From Paroedura picta (Eukaryota > Chordata > Lepidosauria > Squamata > Gekkonidae): a DNA stretch of 64,000 bases. Each line of letters opens with the position of its first letter. Position 1 is the stretch's first letter. Under the pieces are notes generated by a model. It had not been told where the DNA came from. It searched no databases and was given only the letters and a program-made list of their open reading frames with translations. The stretch spans positions 5,912,501 through 5,976,500 of the forward strand of contig NC_135386.1 in assembly GCF_049243985.1 (NCBI RefSeq), in the 5' to 3' direction. The translations under genes and the position numbers were made by a program. Positions 42,373 through 53,129 of this stretch are shown piece by piece.

Positions 42373-43063
42373 AGGACACAACCCTCTCGCTCATCCACTG
42401 TCACCTGCCACCCCCTTGAACCTTCACAGAATCAAACTCTCCATCACACGGCTCTCCAGCCTCTGTTTAAAAATCTCCAAAGATGGAGAACCCACCACCT
42501 CCTGAGGAAGCCTGTTCCACTGAGAAACCGCTCTAACTGTCAGGAACTTCTACCTGATGTTTAGACGGAATTTAGAATCATAGAGTTGGAAGGGACCTCC
42601 TGGGTCATCTAGTCCAACCCCCTGCACTGTGCAGGACACCCACAACCCTATCGCTCATCCACTGTAACCTGCCACCGCCTTGAGCCTTCACAGAATCAGC
42701 CTCTCTGTCAGATGGCTCTCCAGCCTCTGTTTAAAAATCTCCAAAGATGGAGAACCCACCACCTCCTGAGGAAGCCTGTTCCACTGAGAAACTGCTCTGA
42801 CTGTCAGGAACTTCTTCTGGAGGTTTAGACGGAATTTAGAATCATAGAGTTGGAAGGGACCTCCTGGGTCATCTAGTCCAACCCCCTGCACTGTGCAGGA
42901 CACCCACAACCCTATCGCTCATCCACTGTAACCTGCCACCGCCTTGAGCCTTCACAGAATCAGCCTCTCCATCAGATGGCTCTCCAGCCTCTATTTAAAA
43001 ATCTCCAAAGATGGAGAACCCACCACCTTCCAAGAAAGCCTATTCCCCTGAGAAACCGCTTTT
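42373..43063 (-). repeat. CR1 LINE 3' end, tandemly repeated (264-bp period)
   Basis: Three successive units each hold a C-terminal ORF2 stretch and a 3'UTR. The clearest frame reads VRAVSQWNRLPQEVV and SPSLEIFKQRL, the CR1 ORF2 end. The terminal ATTCTATGA-type motif recurs at 42576 and 42840, exactly 264 bp apart. The rightmost unit is incomplete. Confidence 0.85.
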
Positions 43064-43782
43064 TAAATTAACTTAATGTGCCCCCCCCCCACCTTCCTCC
43101 TCCGTGGAGACCCATAGGAGCCCTGAGTGTGGAATATTTCACCAACATGAAAAAGGCAGTCTGGTTTTGTCATCACTTGCTGGGCATGCTGGCTAACTGG
43201 TGAGCTGTCTTCGATCACAAGTTCCCTTTTATGTGGCATGATGATGCTTTTTAGGTAGGGAACATGTTGAGCGTTGTTGTTTTTTTTGCATGAACCAATC
43301 TGCGTTGCGTGAGTCATGGAACATTCTGGTTTTTTGTTATCCCTGTGGGCTTTCAGCTAATGCAGTCTTCTGAGCAGATTTCTTATCATGTTTACTCAGT
43401 TTGGAACTCTAGTAAGATGCTGTTCTGTAAGCAGAGACGGCATTCCTGTCTGTAGTCGAACACCACCTTTTCTTCCTGGATTACTCTCCTAGAGGTTAGC
43501 AATTGAAGGAAAGGCTAAGACAAGGGCCACTGTTGGTGTCATTTATTGCATTTTTTTGGTGGCCGTGGAAAATTCGGTTCGGGAAAATCAGCTGCTTAGA
43601 TCCTGATGAAAAGGACAACCCAATGAAATGAAAGCCTTGGAACCGAAAACAGCCACGTTGTGGCAAATCCTGAAACAAATTATTGTAGACTATATTAGGC
43701 TGAGTTAACCAAATGGTCTTCTGGACCGACAACTGATCCCCAGAAATCGGTTCCTATGGGTAGGTCAAAGGGCAGGCTTTCT

Positions 43783-43988
43783 CAATCCGTGAAACCCTGG
43801 GGTTTCTCGTGGTCCTGGAAGGGTTTTCCAAATGGGTGGGGGTTAATTATTTTTTTAATATTTTTAAAATGTATAGGGCGATATGGGAGTCCTACCCCCA
43901 CTCCCCCAAAATGGCCCATGATGGACCTGAAAGGGGTGGGAAGGGGAACGGCCCCAGGTGGGCATGTATACAACTATGCTTCCCGACA
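43783..43988 (+). mobile_element. Non-autonomous hAT-like element ('ctttctcaa' ends), truncated
   Basis: GGCTTTCTCAATCC, GAAACCCTGGGGTTTCTCG, a GTTAATTATTTTTTTAATAT core and AAAATGGCCCATGATGG. It matches the reverse copy at 56630-56875. The right end runs into the ATTC microsatellite. Confidence 0.55.
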
Positions 43989-43989
43989 A

Positions 43990-44062
43990 CATTCATTCAT
44001 TCATTCATTCATTCATTCATTCATTCATTCATTCATTCATTCATTCATTCATTCATTCATTC
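43990..44062. repeat. (ATTC)n microsatellite
   Basis: About 18 uninterrupted ATTC units. Confidence 0.95.
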
Positions 44063-44189
44063 GGATTTATGTGCCACCCCTCAGGGCAATCGACAAAGTG
44101 ATAATAATGGCATTTAACGTTTTAACATGTAAGTGATAATAATTACATAAATGTTATAACATTAAATGCCATTAAACACCATGGGATCC

Positions 44190-44400
44190 AAGGAAATCCC
44201 TTTAGTGTTCTTCCGACATTGGTCAACAAGTATCCTAGCTGCAAGGAAAAGGAAGTTGATCAGTGTTTTTGTTTACATGGGAAGTTTTCATGGATAAGAA
44301 GTAGGGCTAGTTCAGTAGTAGGTTTTATTTCTTTCCCGGTTATTTTAACAATCTCTGCCAAATATTGATTCCCAGAAATTTGCTATGTGGACAAGACCAC
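44190..44400 (-). repeat. Probable L1-type LINE fragment
   Basis: The minus strand gives a WWSCPH-like motif followed by FWESI and EITGKEIKPT-like words, as in the ORF2 C-terminus of reptile L1. Frames are broken. A separate open frame at 44658-44864 may be part of the same or another LINE. Confidence 0.4.
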
Positions 44401-44404
44401 CAAA

Positions 44405-44625
44405 TATGAATCATGGAATCATAGAATCATAATGTTGGAAGGGGCCATACAGGCCATCTAGTCCAACCCCCTGCTCATAGAATCATAGAATCATAGAATC
44501 ATAGAATCATAGAATCATAGAATCATAGAATCATAGAATCATAGAATCATAGAATCATGGAGTAGGAAGGGTCCATACAGGCCATCTAGTCCAACCCCCT
44601 GCTCTATGCAGGATCAGCCCTAATG
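44405..44625 (-). repeat. Two CR1 3' ends around an expanded 8-bp array
   Basis: CR1 ends (GGCCATCTAGTCCAACCCCC) at 44450 and 44580 flank ten head-to-tail TCATAGAA units from 44475 to 44554. CR1 normally ends with two to four such 8-mers. Confidence 0.85.
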
Positions 44626-44869
44626 TTCCTAATTTGCCACATCATGTCCTATATATTTTAGTCATTCATTTCCCCTTTATCTACATTTTGAACGAATTCT
44701 TCAAATTCAGATAATGGTCTCTTTTTTCGAACTTTAATTTCCTTCTTTTGGATAAAACTGAACATCTGATGTTTCAACAGCCATTTCACCCCTTCATGAA
44801 TCCTTCCTTCCATCCAGAGTTGACTGCTCTTATTTAAGAGCATAATATTTGTCTTCACTTCCAACGCCT

Positions 44870-45484
44870 AAAATCTTTTAAAGGTGATGTATTACACTGC
44901 AATATGTTTTGCATTTTTCTCCCCTCCCTGCTTTGAAAACAAGTGTGGGAGTGGAGCAGATGTTTAAATTCCAAACAGAAAATTATGCCCTAAACGTGTA
45001 CATTGAGTTTCGCTTTGTTCTTCTGATAGCCAGATCAGGCTTTGCATAACAGCAACGTTTACCATCTTTTCTCATCCTTTTGAAAGCGTGGGATTTTAAA
45101 TGCGGCTTGAAATGGCCACTAGCGTCTCGAATGAGCTACCAAGTTACATCACTGGCATCTCGATCCTTCAAGGGACCTCTCAATTGGATCAGCATTACAA
45201 GGACCTCGTGGTTGCTTGTGAAACCTGCCTTCAGACTTGGATATAAAACTCAGAGATCTCAATTCCGCCTCCCTTTTGTCTAAAGGAGCTTTGACCCTCA
45301 AAAAGCTTCAACCCTGAAGATCTTGTTAATCTCTAAGCTGATCCTGGACGCCAAACGAGCTGTTCTATTATAGACGTCTACCCTCTGGACACCTTTGGTG
45401 AAGAAAACTAATAATTTTTAACAGGGGCCCAGAACAGTCATGTTGAACCTGTGTTTAAATCAAGCACATCCAAGAAAACAAAGT
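44870..45484. other. No recognisable gene or repeat
   Basis: Unassigned unique-looking sequence. Confidence 0.4.
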
Positions 45485-45705
45485 TAAAATCTTGGCTACC
45501 TACAGATTAAGGCCTAGAGATCTCTCAGTATTACAACTGATCTCCAGACTAAAGAGATCTCCCTTGGAGAAAACAGCTGCTTTAAAGGGTGGGTAAATCC
45601 TACAGCATTCAGCCCACCAAGGTGCCTGCCTTCCCAAGCCCCTTCCTCCCCAGGCTCCACTCCCCAAATCTCCAGGAATTTCCTGAAGCAAACCGGACAG
45701 CCCTA
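45485..45705 (+). repeat. Interspersed repeat ('ctgatctccagac'), near full length
   Basis: ATTACAACTGATCTCCAGAC, CCTTGGAGAAAACAGC and CCCCAAATCTCCAGGAATTT in order, ending AGCCCTATG. Confidence 0.65.
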
Positions 45706-45789
45706 TGCATTGTCTATTCTGACTAGTAGCAAAATCATATATGTTATGACTGTTATTGACAGATGATGTTCTATGTTTCCCAAAATGTT

Positions 45790-45848
45790 CCATGTCAACC
45801 ACCCTGGGCTATATGGAAAGGGCGGTATAATAAAATAAATAAATATTG
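45790..45848 (+). repeat. LINE/SINE tail
   Basis: ACCCTGGGCTATATGG, GGGCGGTATAATAAAATAAA and an AAT-rich end. Confidence 0.5.
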
Positions 45849-46039
45849 CTGTTCTCTCCGGGGCAAGGGCTGTGTACAAAACCACCCTCCCCGCACAAGT
45901 TCCCTGACGGCACAAATTGAATGTCTTCATTTTTATCCCTCTGAGTTATGCCACTTGCCATGCCAAGCAAGAACATTCAATGGCTTCTGTTTCAGAGACC
46001 CAGCACGATTGCCCATGCTTAGATTATGTTTACTGCACT

Positions 46040-46620
46040 GGTTCACTGTTCAGTAGCTTGACTCTCAGAGAACTATCGGCTACATTCCAGGGGAAGCTGA
46101 TTCTTATTGGCCGGCTCCTTTTGGATACAAGAGTGAAATGTGCCTCCAATTTTAATTATAATAAAGTATGTCCCGGCTCTCAGAAGTCGGGGGAAATTGC
46201 TGTGCTAACGGTGACTGATCATTTTGTATTAGGAACGGTATCGCAAGACTGCTTCCAAAAACAGTTCAAAAGCCGGTCTCCGATACGAACGGCTCGAGAT
46301 CCCATTTTCATTCTCTCTAGATGGCAAGGTTGATTTGAAAGGAAAAGGATGGATGAGCTTATTGTGCCTGCGCAGAAGGAGATCCAGAGCTAGCCGCTTA
46401 ATTTGACGTCTGTAATCTGATTTGGATCAGCTCCGTGGATTCCGGCTCACGGCTCTTCTCCGTTTTAATTTCCCCTCCTGCCGAATATGCAGATAAAGAA
46501 ATTAATACTGGCATTATTCAGCATTTCATGGATTTGAGGCGTGTGTGCCAGATTATTATTTCTGGAGAATGACTACAGTGTTCCATAAGGGTGCCTTGTT
46601 TTGATTTACTCTGAATAGGT
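46040..46620. other. Repeat-free block, candidate conserved non-coding element
   Basis: No repeat or coding frame recognised. Contains clustered TAAT cores (46150, 46405, 46465, 46500), TTGACGTC and ATATGCAGATAAAG. The composition resembles vertebrate developmental enhancers; this is inference only. Confidence 0.35.
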
Positions 46621-46972
46621 TTTTCACCCAGTTTCTCCTCCAATGACTCTGGATAGGATTTTATTTGCCAGTCCTAAGGATGTGTACTTAAAAGTAAAAC
46701 CCACTGACTTTCAGCAGGCCTTGCTTCCAGGGAAGGTGGCACGGGACTGAGGCACAAATGAGCCCTTTAGTGGCTGTGAATGTCCGCAGCTCTTTAACCA
46801 CTATACCACACTGGCTCTGTCAATCCCCTGCCTTTTTCCAATGGGGGCTTTTAAACAGGGATTCCGTGGGGGACCATACCCTTAGTGGCCTTAGGAAAGT
46901 GCTTCCTGTGAAGTTGCCCATTACGAACCAAGCAAGGCTGAAAACGCCCTTCTGTTTTTGGCTCTCCCGTTT

Positions 46973-47108
46973 TTCTCCTACAGCCCTCAGTTTGCAAGAC
47001 CAGAGCAAGGCTGTTAGCGACAGGATGTTTTGGAGGACGTTAATTTAGAGGGTCATCATAAGTCAGAAGCCGCTTGACAGCACTTGACACACATAGACAC
47101 ACACACAT
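46973..47108 (+). repeat. BovB (RTE) LINE 3' end
   Basis: Reads TALSLQDQSKAVSDRMFWRT-LI then stop, the BovB ORF2 C-terminus, followed by GTCATCATAAGTCAG, CGCTTGACAGCACTTGACAC and an ACAC tail. Confidence 0.8.
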
Positions 47109-47344
47109 AACTTCCTGCCCAGGACAGGTTACTCTGTTGTCATTAGAATGTGCGTTTCTTCATTCCTACTGGCTGGCTGCCCTCCAAGAACTGGCCAATG
47201 TACAGGATAAGTTGAACTAAGCGTTGTAGTTAGTGGAGGGGTCAGCTCCACAGAGGGTCGACTTTGCGGGTGGCGGCCCCATGTTCTTTGTCAATATGCC
47301 TTGGAAAAGGACCGGGAAGGGTTGTCAAGAGGCCCTTATAGTGG

Positions 47345-47520
47345 TGTCTTTAGAGGTAGACTCTGCTGTGCCGTGGAAGCTTACTTGTTGGCCCTGGGCT
47401 GGTCACATGCTCTCCCCTAACCTACCTCACAGTGTTGTTGTGAGGGTAAAATGGATGAGAGGAGAATGTTGTGAGTCATTTTTGGGTTCCCACTGGAGAG
47501 AAAGGCTTATAAAGTAACAA
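47345..47520 (+). repeat. tRNA-SINE, second subfamily
   Basis: GTGGAAGCTTACTTG, CTCACAGTGTTGTTGTGAGG, GAGGAGAATGTTGTGAG and CACTGGAGAGAAAGGC, then an AACAA tail. Confidence 0.75.
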
Positions 47521-47534
47521 CAATACTAACAATA

Positions 47535-48300
47535 ACAACAACAGTAGTAATAGACCACTGATAACAGCAAATGTCACCTTTGCAAGGCAAAGGGTGAAAC
47601 TGTCAACCACATGGTCAGCATTTGTAGTAAAATGGCTCAAACCAGGGGTAATCAAATTGCGGCCCTCCAGATGTCCATGGACTACAATTCCCAGGAGCCC
47701 CTGCCAGCAAATGCTGGCAGGGGCTTCTGGGAATTGTAGTCCATGGACATCTGGAGGGCCGCAGTTTGACTACCCCTGGCTCAAACGGACTATAAAGGGC
47801 ATCACAATAGAGTTGCCACTATGTTGCACTGAAATCTTTGCAAGAATCTTTGCTTTCCATCAGCCAGAAATTCAGGGGAACACAAAACAGACAAGATTAC
47901 AGAGAATGATGAAACAAAAATTATCTGGGACATCCAATTACCAACAGATGAACACCTGAAGCATAGCACCCCGATATTACAGTTGTTGTTGTTGTGGTGG
48001 GTGGGTGAGAAATAAATTTTGGATCATTTGCATTGTAATCCCAGGAGACAGCAGAATAACAAAGAAAGAACAGGAGAAGATCCTCAAATACCAAGACCTA
48101 TGAACAGAGTTGGAACACCTCTGGGAGAGGAAGGTAACCATCATGCCAGATGTATCCAGAACTCTTGGAGGAATGCCTAGAAGTTTTGAGGAACACCTGG
48201 ACACTCTGGGCATTGAGCAAACAACATCAGCTCATCTCCAGTAGACAGCGTTGCTTGGAACAGAGAGAATCCTGCAAGGTCACACCTGTAACTTGCTAGC
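47535..48300 (+). repeat. R4-like LINE 3' coding fragment (restriction-like endonuclease type), split by a MITE
   Basis: The frame shows a zinc-binding CHLCKAKGETVNHMVSIC (C-x2-C-x8-H-x4-C), then MAQT|DYKGHHNRVATMLH, and after frame breaks IPGDSRITKKEQEKILKYQD. These are the CCHC motif and the restriction-like endonuclease C-terminus of R2/R4-class LINEs. Dead copy: a stop follows MLH and a GTT-rich insertion disrupts the PD...D region near 47985. The MITE at 47643-47778 interrupts it. Confidence 0.7.
47643..47778. mobile_element. hAT foldback MITE, 136 bp, inside the R4-like LINE
   Basis: Starts CAGGGGTAATCAAATTGCGG and ends GACTACCCCTG. GCTCAAAC flanks both sides (47635-47642, 47779-47786), a perfect 8-bp duplication. 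Skipping the element and one duplication restores LINE reading MAQT-DYKG. Confidence 0.95.
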
Positions 48301-48579
48301 TCTCAAATTGCAGAATACACCTACTATTGAAATGCCTGTCACAATTTTTAATCATCATCAACATCATCATCAGGTGGCTTGAGGCATAAAAATTAGCAAG
48401 CTGAGAATTGGCAGAGGGGATGGCCACTTTGGGGGGGAGCAGGGCAGGGGGGCTACAGGGAAACCTGCTCTGTGGAGGCCCTGTTTCCATGGCATCAGCA
48501 ACCACACTGGCAACGGGAAAACCACACGAACCTGTTCCAGTCTGGAAACCAACAACAGTCTCCACGCTTTTTTTTCCTA
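48301..48579. other. Unassigned, with (CAT)n run
   Basis: ATCATCATCAACATCATCAT at about 48349-48371; otherwise nothing recognised. Confidence 0.45.
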
Positions 48580-49020
48580 CACAAAGATTACCTCACTTCA
48601 GGAAAAGATGTAACATATGAAGCCTTTCCCTCCTACTCCGGCTCACGAATTCCACCGGGTGATTAATAGAATCGCTGTTTGCTTGGTGATTAATCACTTG
48701 AGCGACAGTCCTCCTATGAACCATCTGATATTTTATCGACTCGAGGGACGGGTAAAAAAAAAAAGAAAGAATCCAATTTCAGGCGAGCACCCCAAGTACG
48801 AAACGTGCCGTCTCTTTGAAAACGCATGTTAAAAAGTGATTTAAACGTAAAAGGGATGCCCGTGATTAATGAACGTTTTGACACGAAAGGGCATGCTAAG
48901 AAGCAAGGTGGGCAGCCAGGAATACTAGCCATACATGCTGTAGTGCTAATGGGATCAATGCCAGCCGCAGATGGGGAGAAATCTAGACTCCGTGGTCAAG
49001 CTGGAATAGATTGTTCTTGA
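48580..49020. other. Repeat-free block, candidate conserved non-coding element
   Basis: Contains GGGTGATTAATAG, a symmetric GTGATTAATCAC, further ATTAAT cores, and several retained CpGs (ATCGACTCGAG, GTACGAAACGTG). No convincing coding frame or repeat. Confidence 0.35.
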
Positions 49021-49029
49021 CTTGGTATC

Positions 49030-49125
49030 TAAGGAAGTGAGCGTTCACACGGAAGCTCATGCCTTGAATAAAACTTTATTGGTCTTAAAGGTGCCACTGG
49101 ACTCTGAATTTGTTCAGATTGTCCT
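49030..49125 (+). repeat. 'ctttaagaccaac' repeat copy
   Basis: GGAAGCTCATGCCTTGAATA and TTAAAGGTGCCACTGGACTC. Confidence 0.7.
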
Positions 49126-49234
49126 TATGTTGTCAGTAGTGGAAAGTACTCTCAAGTCACTGCTGAATTGTACAGGCCCCTCATAAAGTTTTCAAGGCAA
49201 GAGAGGTCTTTGCCTGTCTCTGCGTCTCGACCCC

Positions 49235-49335
49235 GGGCTTCCCTGTTGGTCTCCCATGCAAATACTATTCAGGGATGACCCTGCTTAGCTCCCCAGGTCT
49301 GATGAGACTGGGCCAGCCTGGGCTATCCAGAAAAT
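49235..49335 (-). repeat. 5S-type SINE fragment
   Basis: Reverse of the 5S-like head: GGTCTCCCATGCAAATAC, GACCCTGCTTAGCTCCC and GGTCTGATGAGACTGGGC. Confidence 0.75.
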
Positions 49336-49502
49336 TCATTCCACACGTATTGGATAAACTGCACTTCCAATGAACTTCAGAAGCAGGTTTTCCTGTTTCG
49401 CGCAAGGAAACTGACTTGCCAAAGCACATTGAAACTCCATTATCCAACATGCGCGAAATAGGATGTCACACAAGACTGGCACAAATATCCCGAGAATGGT
49501 TT

Positions 49503-49562
49503 CAGGTGGGTGGCTGTGTTGGCCTGCAGTAAAAGAGCAAAATTCAATTCCACTAGCACCAT
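49503..49562. repeat. 'ctttaagaccaac' repeat fragment
   Basis: GGGTGGCTGTGTTGGCCTGC and CACTAGCACC; the tail was probably hit by the following SINE. Confidence 0.5.
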
Positions 49563-49564
49563 AA

Positions 49565-49842
49565 AGAAGAAGAGTTTGCTTTTATACCCCGCTTTCCACT
49601 ACCTGAAGGAGTTTCAAAGCGGCTTACAAACACCTTTCCCTGCCTTTCCCCATAACAGGCACCCTGTGAGGTAAATGGGGTTGCGAGAGCTCTGAGACAC
49701 ATACTCTGTGCGAACAGCTCAGTTAGGACAGTGACTAATCCAAGGTCACCCAGCTGGCTGGATGTGGAGGAGGAGTGAAGAATCAAATCTGGCTTGCCAG
49801 ATTAGAAACTGCTGCTCCTAAGCAGTACACCAAACTGTCTAA
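49565..49842 (-). repeat. tRNA-SINE, full length
   Basis: Reverse copy from GAAGAAGAGTTTGCTTTTAT through GGCACCCTGTGAGG, CCAAGGTCACCCAGC and AGCAGTACACCAAAC. Confidence 0.85.
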
Positions 49843-49857
49843 GACTAAGATGATTCC

Positions 49858-49922
49858 CAGGGGTGGCCAAACTGTGGCTCTCTAGATGTCCATGGACTAC
49901 GATTCCCATGAGCCCCTGCCCT
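49858..49922. mobile_element. hAT foldback MITE, left arm only
   Basis: CAGGGGTGGCCAAACTGTGG to CATGAGCCCCTGCC; right arm absent. Confidence 0.75.
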
Positions 49923-50424
49923 CACTGTTCTAGAGTGACACAATATCCCCACTGATCTTCCTCCCCTCCTGAAATTCTGCTTTTCCCAAATCTCTCTCCC
50001 AAATCTGTAGGAAGTTCACCAGCTGGGATTGAAAGCCCTGTTTTTAGCTGAATTCTGGAAGTTCAGGTCTTGATGTGTGATCCTTGTCTTTTTCTATTGC
50101 CATTTCTAGGAGCAGTTCTGCAGTTTTTCCCACCCAGGCTCCATTCCCAACCCTGGCCTGCTGGCCTTTACATATTAACCAATGTGGAAATAAGTCCCTT
50201 GCTGTCTCCAGTGCAAAGTCCGTTCTAATGGAGTTTGTGTGAGCCTGTGAGTGATTAGAGTGTGGGTCAAGGCTTTTTTTAGTCGGCTCTCTATGGAATC
50301 AACCACCTTTGGAGGCCTGACCTCCCAGGCTGTGGCCACACAGCAAACATTTGATTTCAACTTGCTTTCAAAGTGCAGATGATTCCACATTCCCTCATTA
50401 GAAAGCAAAGCCCTCCCTGAGGCA

Positions 50425-50930
50425 TGTGCAGTAGGGGTCCCAGCCTCCCGGTGGGGCCTGGGGACCCCCTGGAATTAGCGCTCCTCTTCAAACTACAGAA
50501 TTCAGTCCTGTAGTAAAATGAGTTAACTGGAACCTGATTAGGAGTGCAGGGAAACTCTGAATTTGTTCTTTTTTCCTTAGGTTTTAGTTCCCTAGGTTTC
50601 GTTGCCATAAAGTTGTCTTCTGCAGCTCCTGTGAGTATGTAGATTTATTGCCCCCCTCTTGAGATTACAAAAAGCTCCCCTAGAGAAAATGGCTACTTTA
50701 GAGGGGGGACTCTGTAGCATTATAATTCACCGAGGTGTCATCCCCTCCAGGGATGCCAGCCTCCAGGTGAGTCCTGGGGATCCCCTAGGATTATACCTCA
50801 TCTCCTGACTAAAGAGTTCAGCTCCCCTGGAGAAAAGGGCTGCATTACTCCACTGAGCATTCCAGGTCACTGATGTGATGATGTCACTTATTATGTCACA
50901 CTGGTGACAAGGACTGAACCATTTTCATCC
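50425..50930 (+). repeat. Cluster of 'ccagcctccaggtg' repeat copies
   Basis: Pieces begin CCCAGCCTCCCGGTGGGG (50438), TGAGATTACAAAAAGCTCCC (50660) and GATGCCAGCCTCCAGGTGAG (50754). A region from 50500 to 50640 between them is unassigned. Confidence 0.6.
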
Positions 50931-51027
50931 CCCCCCCTGCTGGCCAGTTGATTGGTGGCTGGGGGGGGGGGAGAACGTGCCTGGCAGCGGTGCGTCTGAC
51001 CACCCTAATTCATATGCCCATCTAGTC

Positions 51028-51165
51028 CAGGGGTGGCCAAACTGTGGCTCGCCAGGTATCCATGGACTACGATTCCCATGAGCCTCTGCCAGCAAACAGC
51101 ATGGCAGGCACTCATGGCAATTGTAGTCCATGGGCATCTGACGAGCCGGAGTTTGGCCACCCCTC
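51028..51165. mobile_element. hAT foldback MITE, diverged
   Basis: CAGGGGTGGCCAAACTGTGG ... GAGTTTGGCCACCCCTC. The last base of the right end is changed; duplication unclear. Confidence 0.8.
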
Positions 51166-51194
51166 ATTCTAGCCCATTTTCATTTTGTCCTTCC

Positions 51195-51388
51195 TCCAAG
51201 GCGCTTGAGTTAGTGCATCTGACTCTCCCTTTCCCCCATTTCATCCTTGCAACAGCTATGTGAAGTAGTTTACACCAGGGGACCGCGTGTGACCGGCCCG
51301 GGGTCATGCAGTGAAGTTCATGGCACTGTCGGGATTTGAACTCGTGTCCTAGCCCAACCCTGTAACCATTGCGTGATGTTAGCTGCCT
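51195..51388 (-). repeat. Old tRNA-type SINE (MIR-like layout)
   Basis: CATTTCATCCTTGCAACAGC, TATGTGAAGTAG and GGGATTTGAACTCGTGTCC (reverse B box) followed by CCATTGCG. Confidence 0.5.
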
Positions 51389-51825
51389 ACCTGATCAACA
51401 GAACGGATGTTTCTGGGGTTTTTTCTCCCTCCCTCCCGACCGGAGGCTTCTGCACGGAAGGCGTCCAACTGTCCTGTTTTCGGACTCACCTTTCCTCGCA
51501 GCTTTTGTTCTAAGAAGCGCTTGACCTTAATCTCCTGCTCTGTGAACGGCTCTTGAGCCTTGGCCTGATTCTTGATTCCCACTTCAGGCTTACCCCATGT
51601 ACAGCTTTCCCTCAGGTTCCCCTCCCGGACTGCATTGGTTTGTGGGAAGACTTCCTCACAATGGCATTGTGGGATTTCCTGGTTGGTTGTGCTGCAGGTT
51701 TCCCCAAATCTGTTTTGATAGCATTCCTGAAGGGTCATATCTGAGGTAAATTTGGGGGGAGTTTGGCTCAGAAACTGTGGATTAGCTCAGCTTTTCCATA
51801 CCTGGTGCTATTTCCCTTCACAGAT
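51389..51825. other. No recognisable gene
   Basis: A minus-strand frame (51379-51738) lacks any known domain. Confidence 0.4.
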
Positions 51826-52296
<471 letters not shown>

Positions 52297-52490
52297 GAGC
52301 CAGTGTGGTGATATGGCTGGCCTAGGATCTGGGAGTCTCACATTCAGATCCTTGCTGTGTCATGGAAGCTTGCTTGGTGACTTTGCTGATACTCGCAGCC
52401 TTGCCTACCTGACAGGGTTGTTGTAAGGATAAATGCAGAAGAGAAGTTCAACGTAAGCCATTCTGGGCCACACTAGGTGGGGTGCAAATT
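52297..52490 (+). repeat. tRNA-SINE, second subfamily
   Basis: GAGCCAGTGTGGTGATATGG, CTAGGATCTGGGAGTC, CATGGAAGCTTGCTTGGTGA and ACAGGGTTGTTGTAAGGATA. Its 5' end abuts the microsatellite. Confidence 0.8.
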
Positions 52491-52554
52491 AATTTTCAAA
52501 CCTGTTTCTGCTGTGCCCTAACTCTATAACATGCTGCCTTCCTCTGTAGAGCCT

Positions 52555-52625
52555 TCCTTGGTGGTCACTCTTCTGACCTTGTCTAGTTTCTGAGATCTGA
52601 TGAGACCAGGCTATATACTATGATG
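52555..52625 (-). repeat. 5S-type SINE fragment
   Basis: GACCTTGTCTAGTTTCTGAG and ATCTGATGAGACCAGGCTA. Confidence 0.55.
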
Positions 52626-52644
52626 CCTTCCCTCCTAGTAATTA

Positions 52645-52842
52645 TTTAGACATTTATGCCCTGCTTTGCTCCCCAATGGAGACCCAAAGCAGCTTACCTC
52701 ATCTTCCCTTCCTCGCTGTCATCCTCACAACACCCCTGTAGAGGTAGGGCAGTTCACTCAAGTGAACTTCCATGGCAGAGGAGAGACTCGAACCCAGATT
52801 CCAGTCTAATACTCTAACCAAAGTGCCAAACTAGTTTTCCAG
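52645..52842 (-). repeat. tRNA-SINE, reverse copy
   Basis: CATTTATGCCCTGCTTTGCT, CCAATGGAGACCCAAAGCAG, CTTCCATGGCAGAGG and GACTCGAACCCAGATTCC. Confidence 0.75.
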
Positions 52843-53129
52843 TAAACAAAGAAGTAACTTCTTTAAAAAATTAAGAGCTCAAAACATGTCATTCCTGGCC
52901 ATGGCTTAATTCAGAACTGACTCACTTGTAATATTATAAATTCTTTTGTTTCGATGGGTCCAAGCCCGGTTTGGATCCATTGGAAAGTCATCTTAAAGCC
53001 TCTCACGTCAGAAGTAGTTCCACTTCTTTGTCTTCCACTTCTTTGTCTTTTTGGATGGCCGATAGGCAGAACAACAAAGCTATTATTGTTTTTAAAGTAA
53101 GGCCTGTAAAAACATGACATCTGCCAGTG

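Noticed and set aside
42688-42909. Possible host protein with QWNRLPQEVVGSPSLEIFKQ
   Set aside because: This is the CR1 ORF2 C-terminus, present in tandem repeats.
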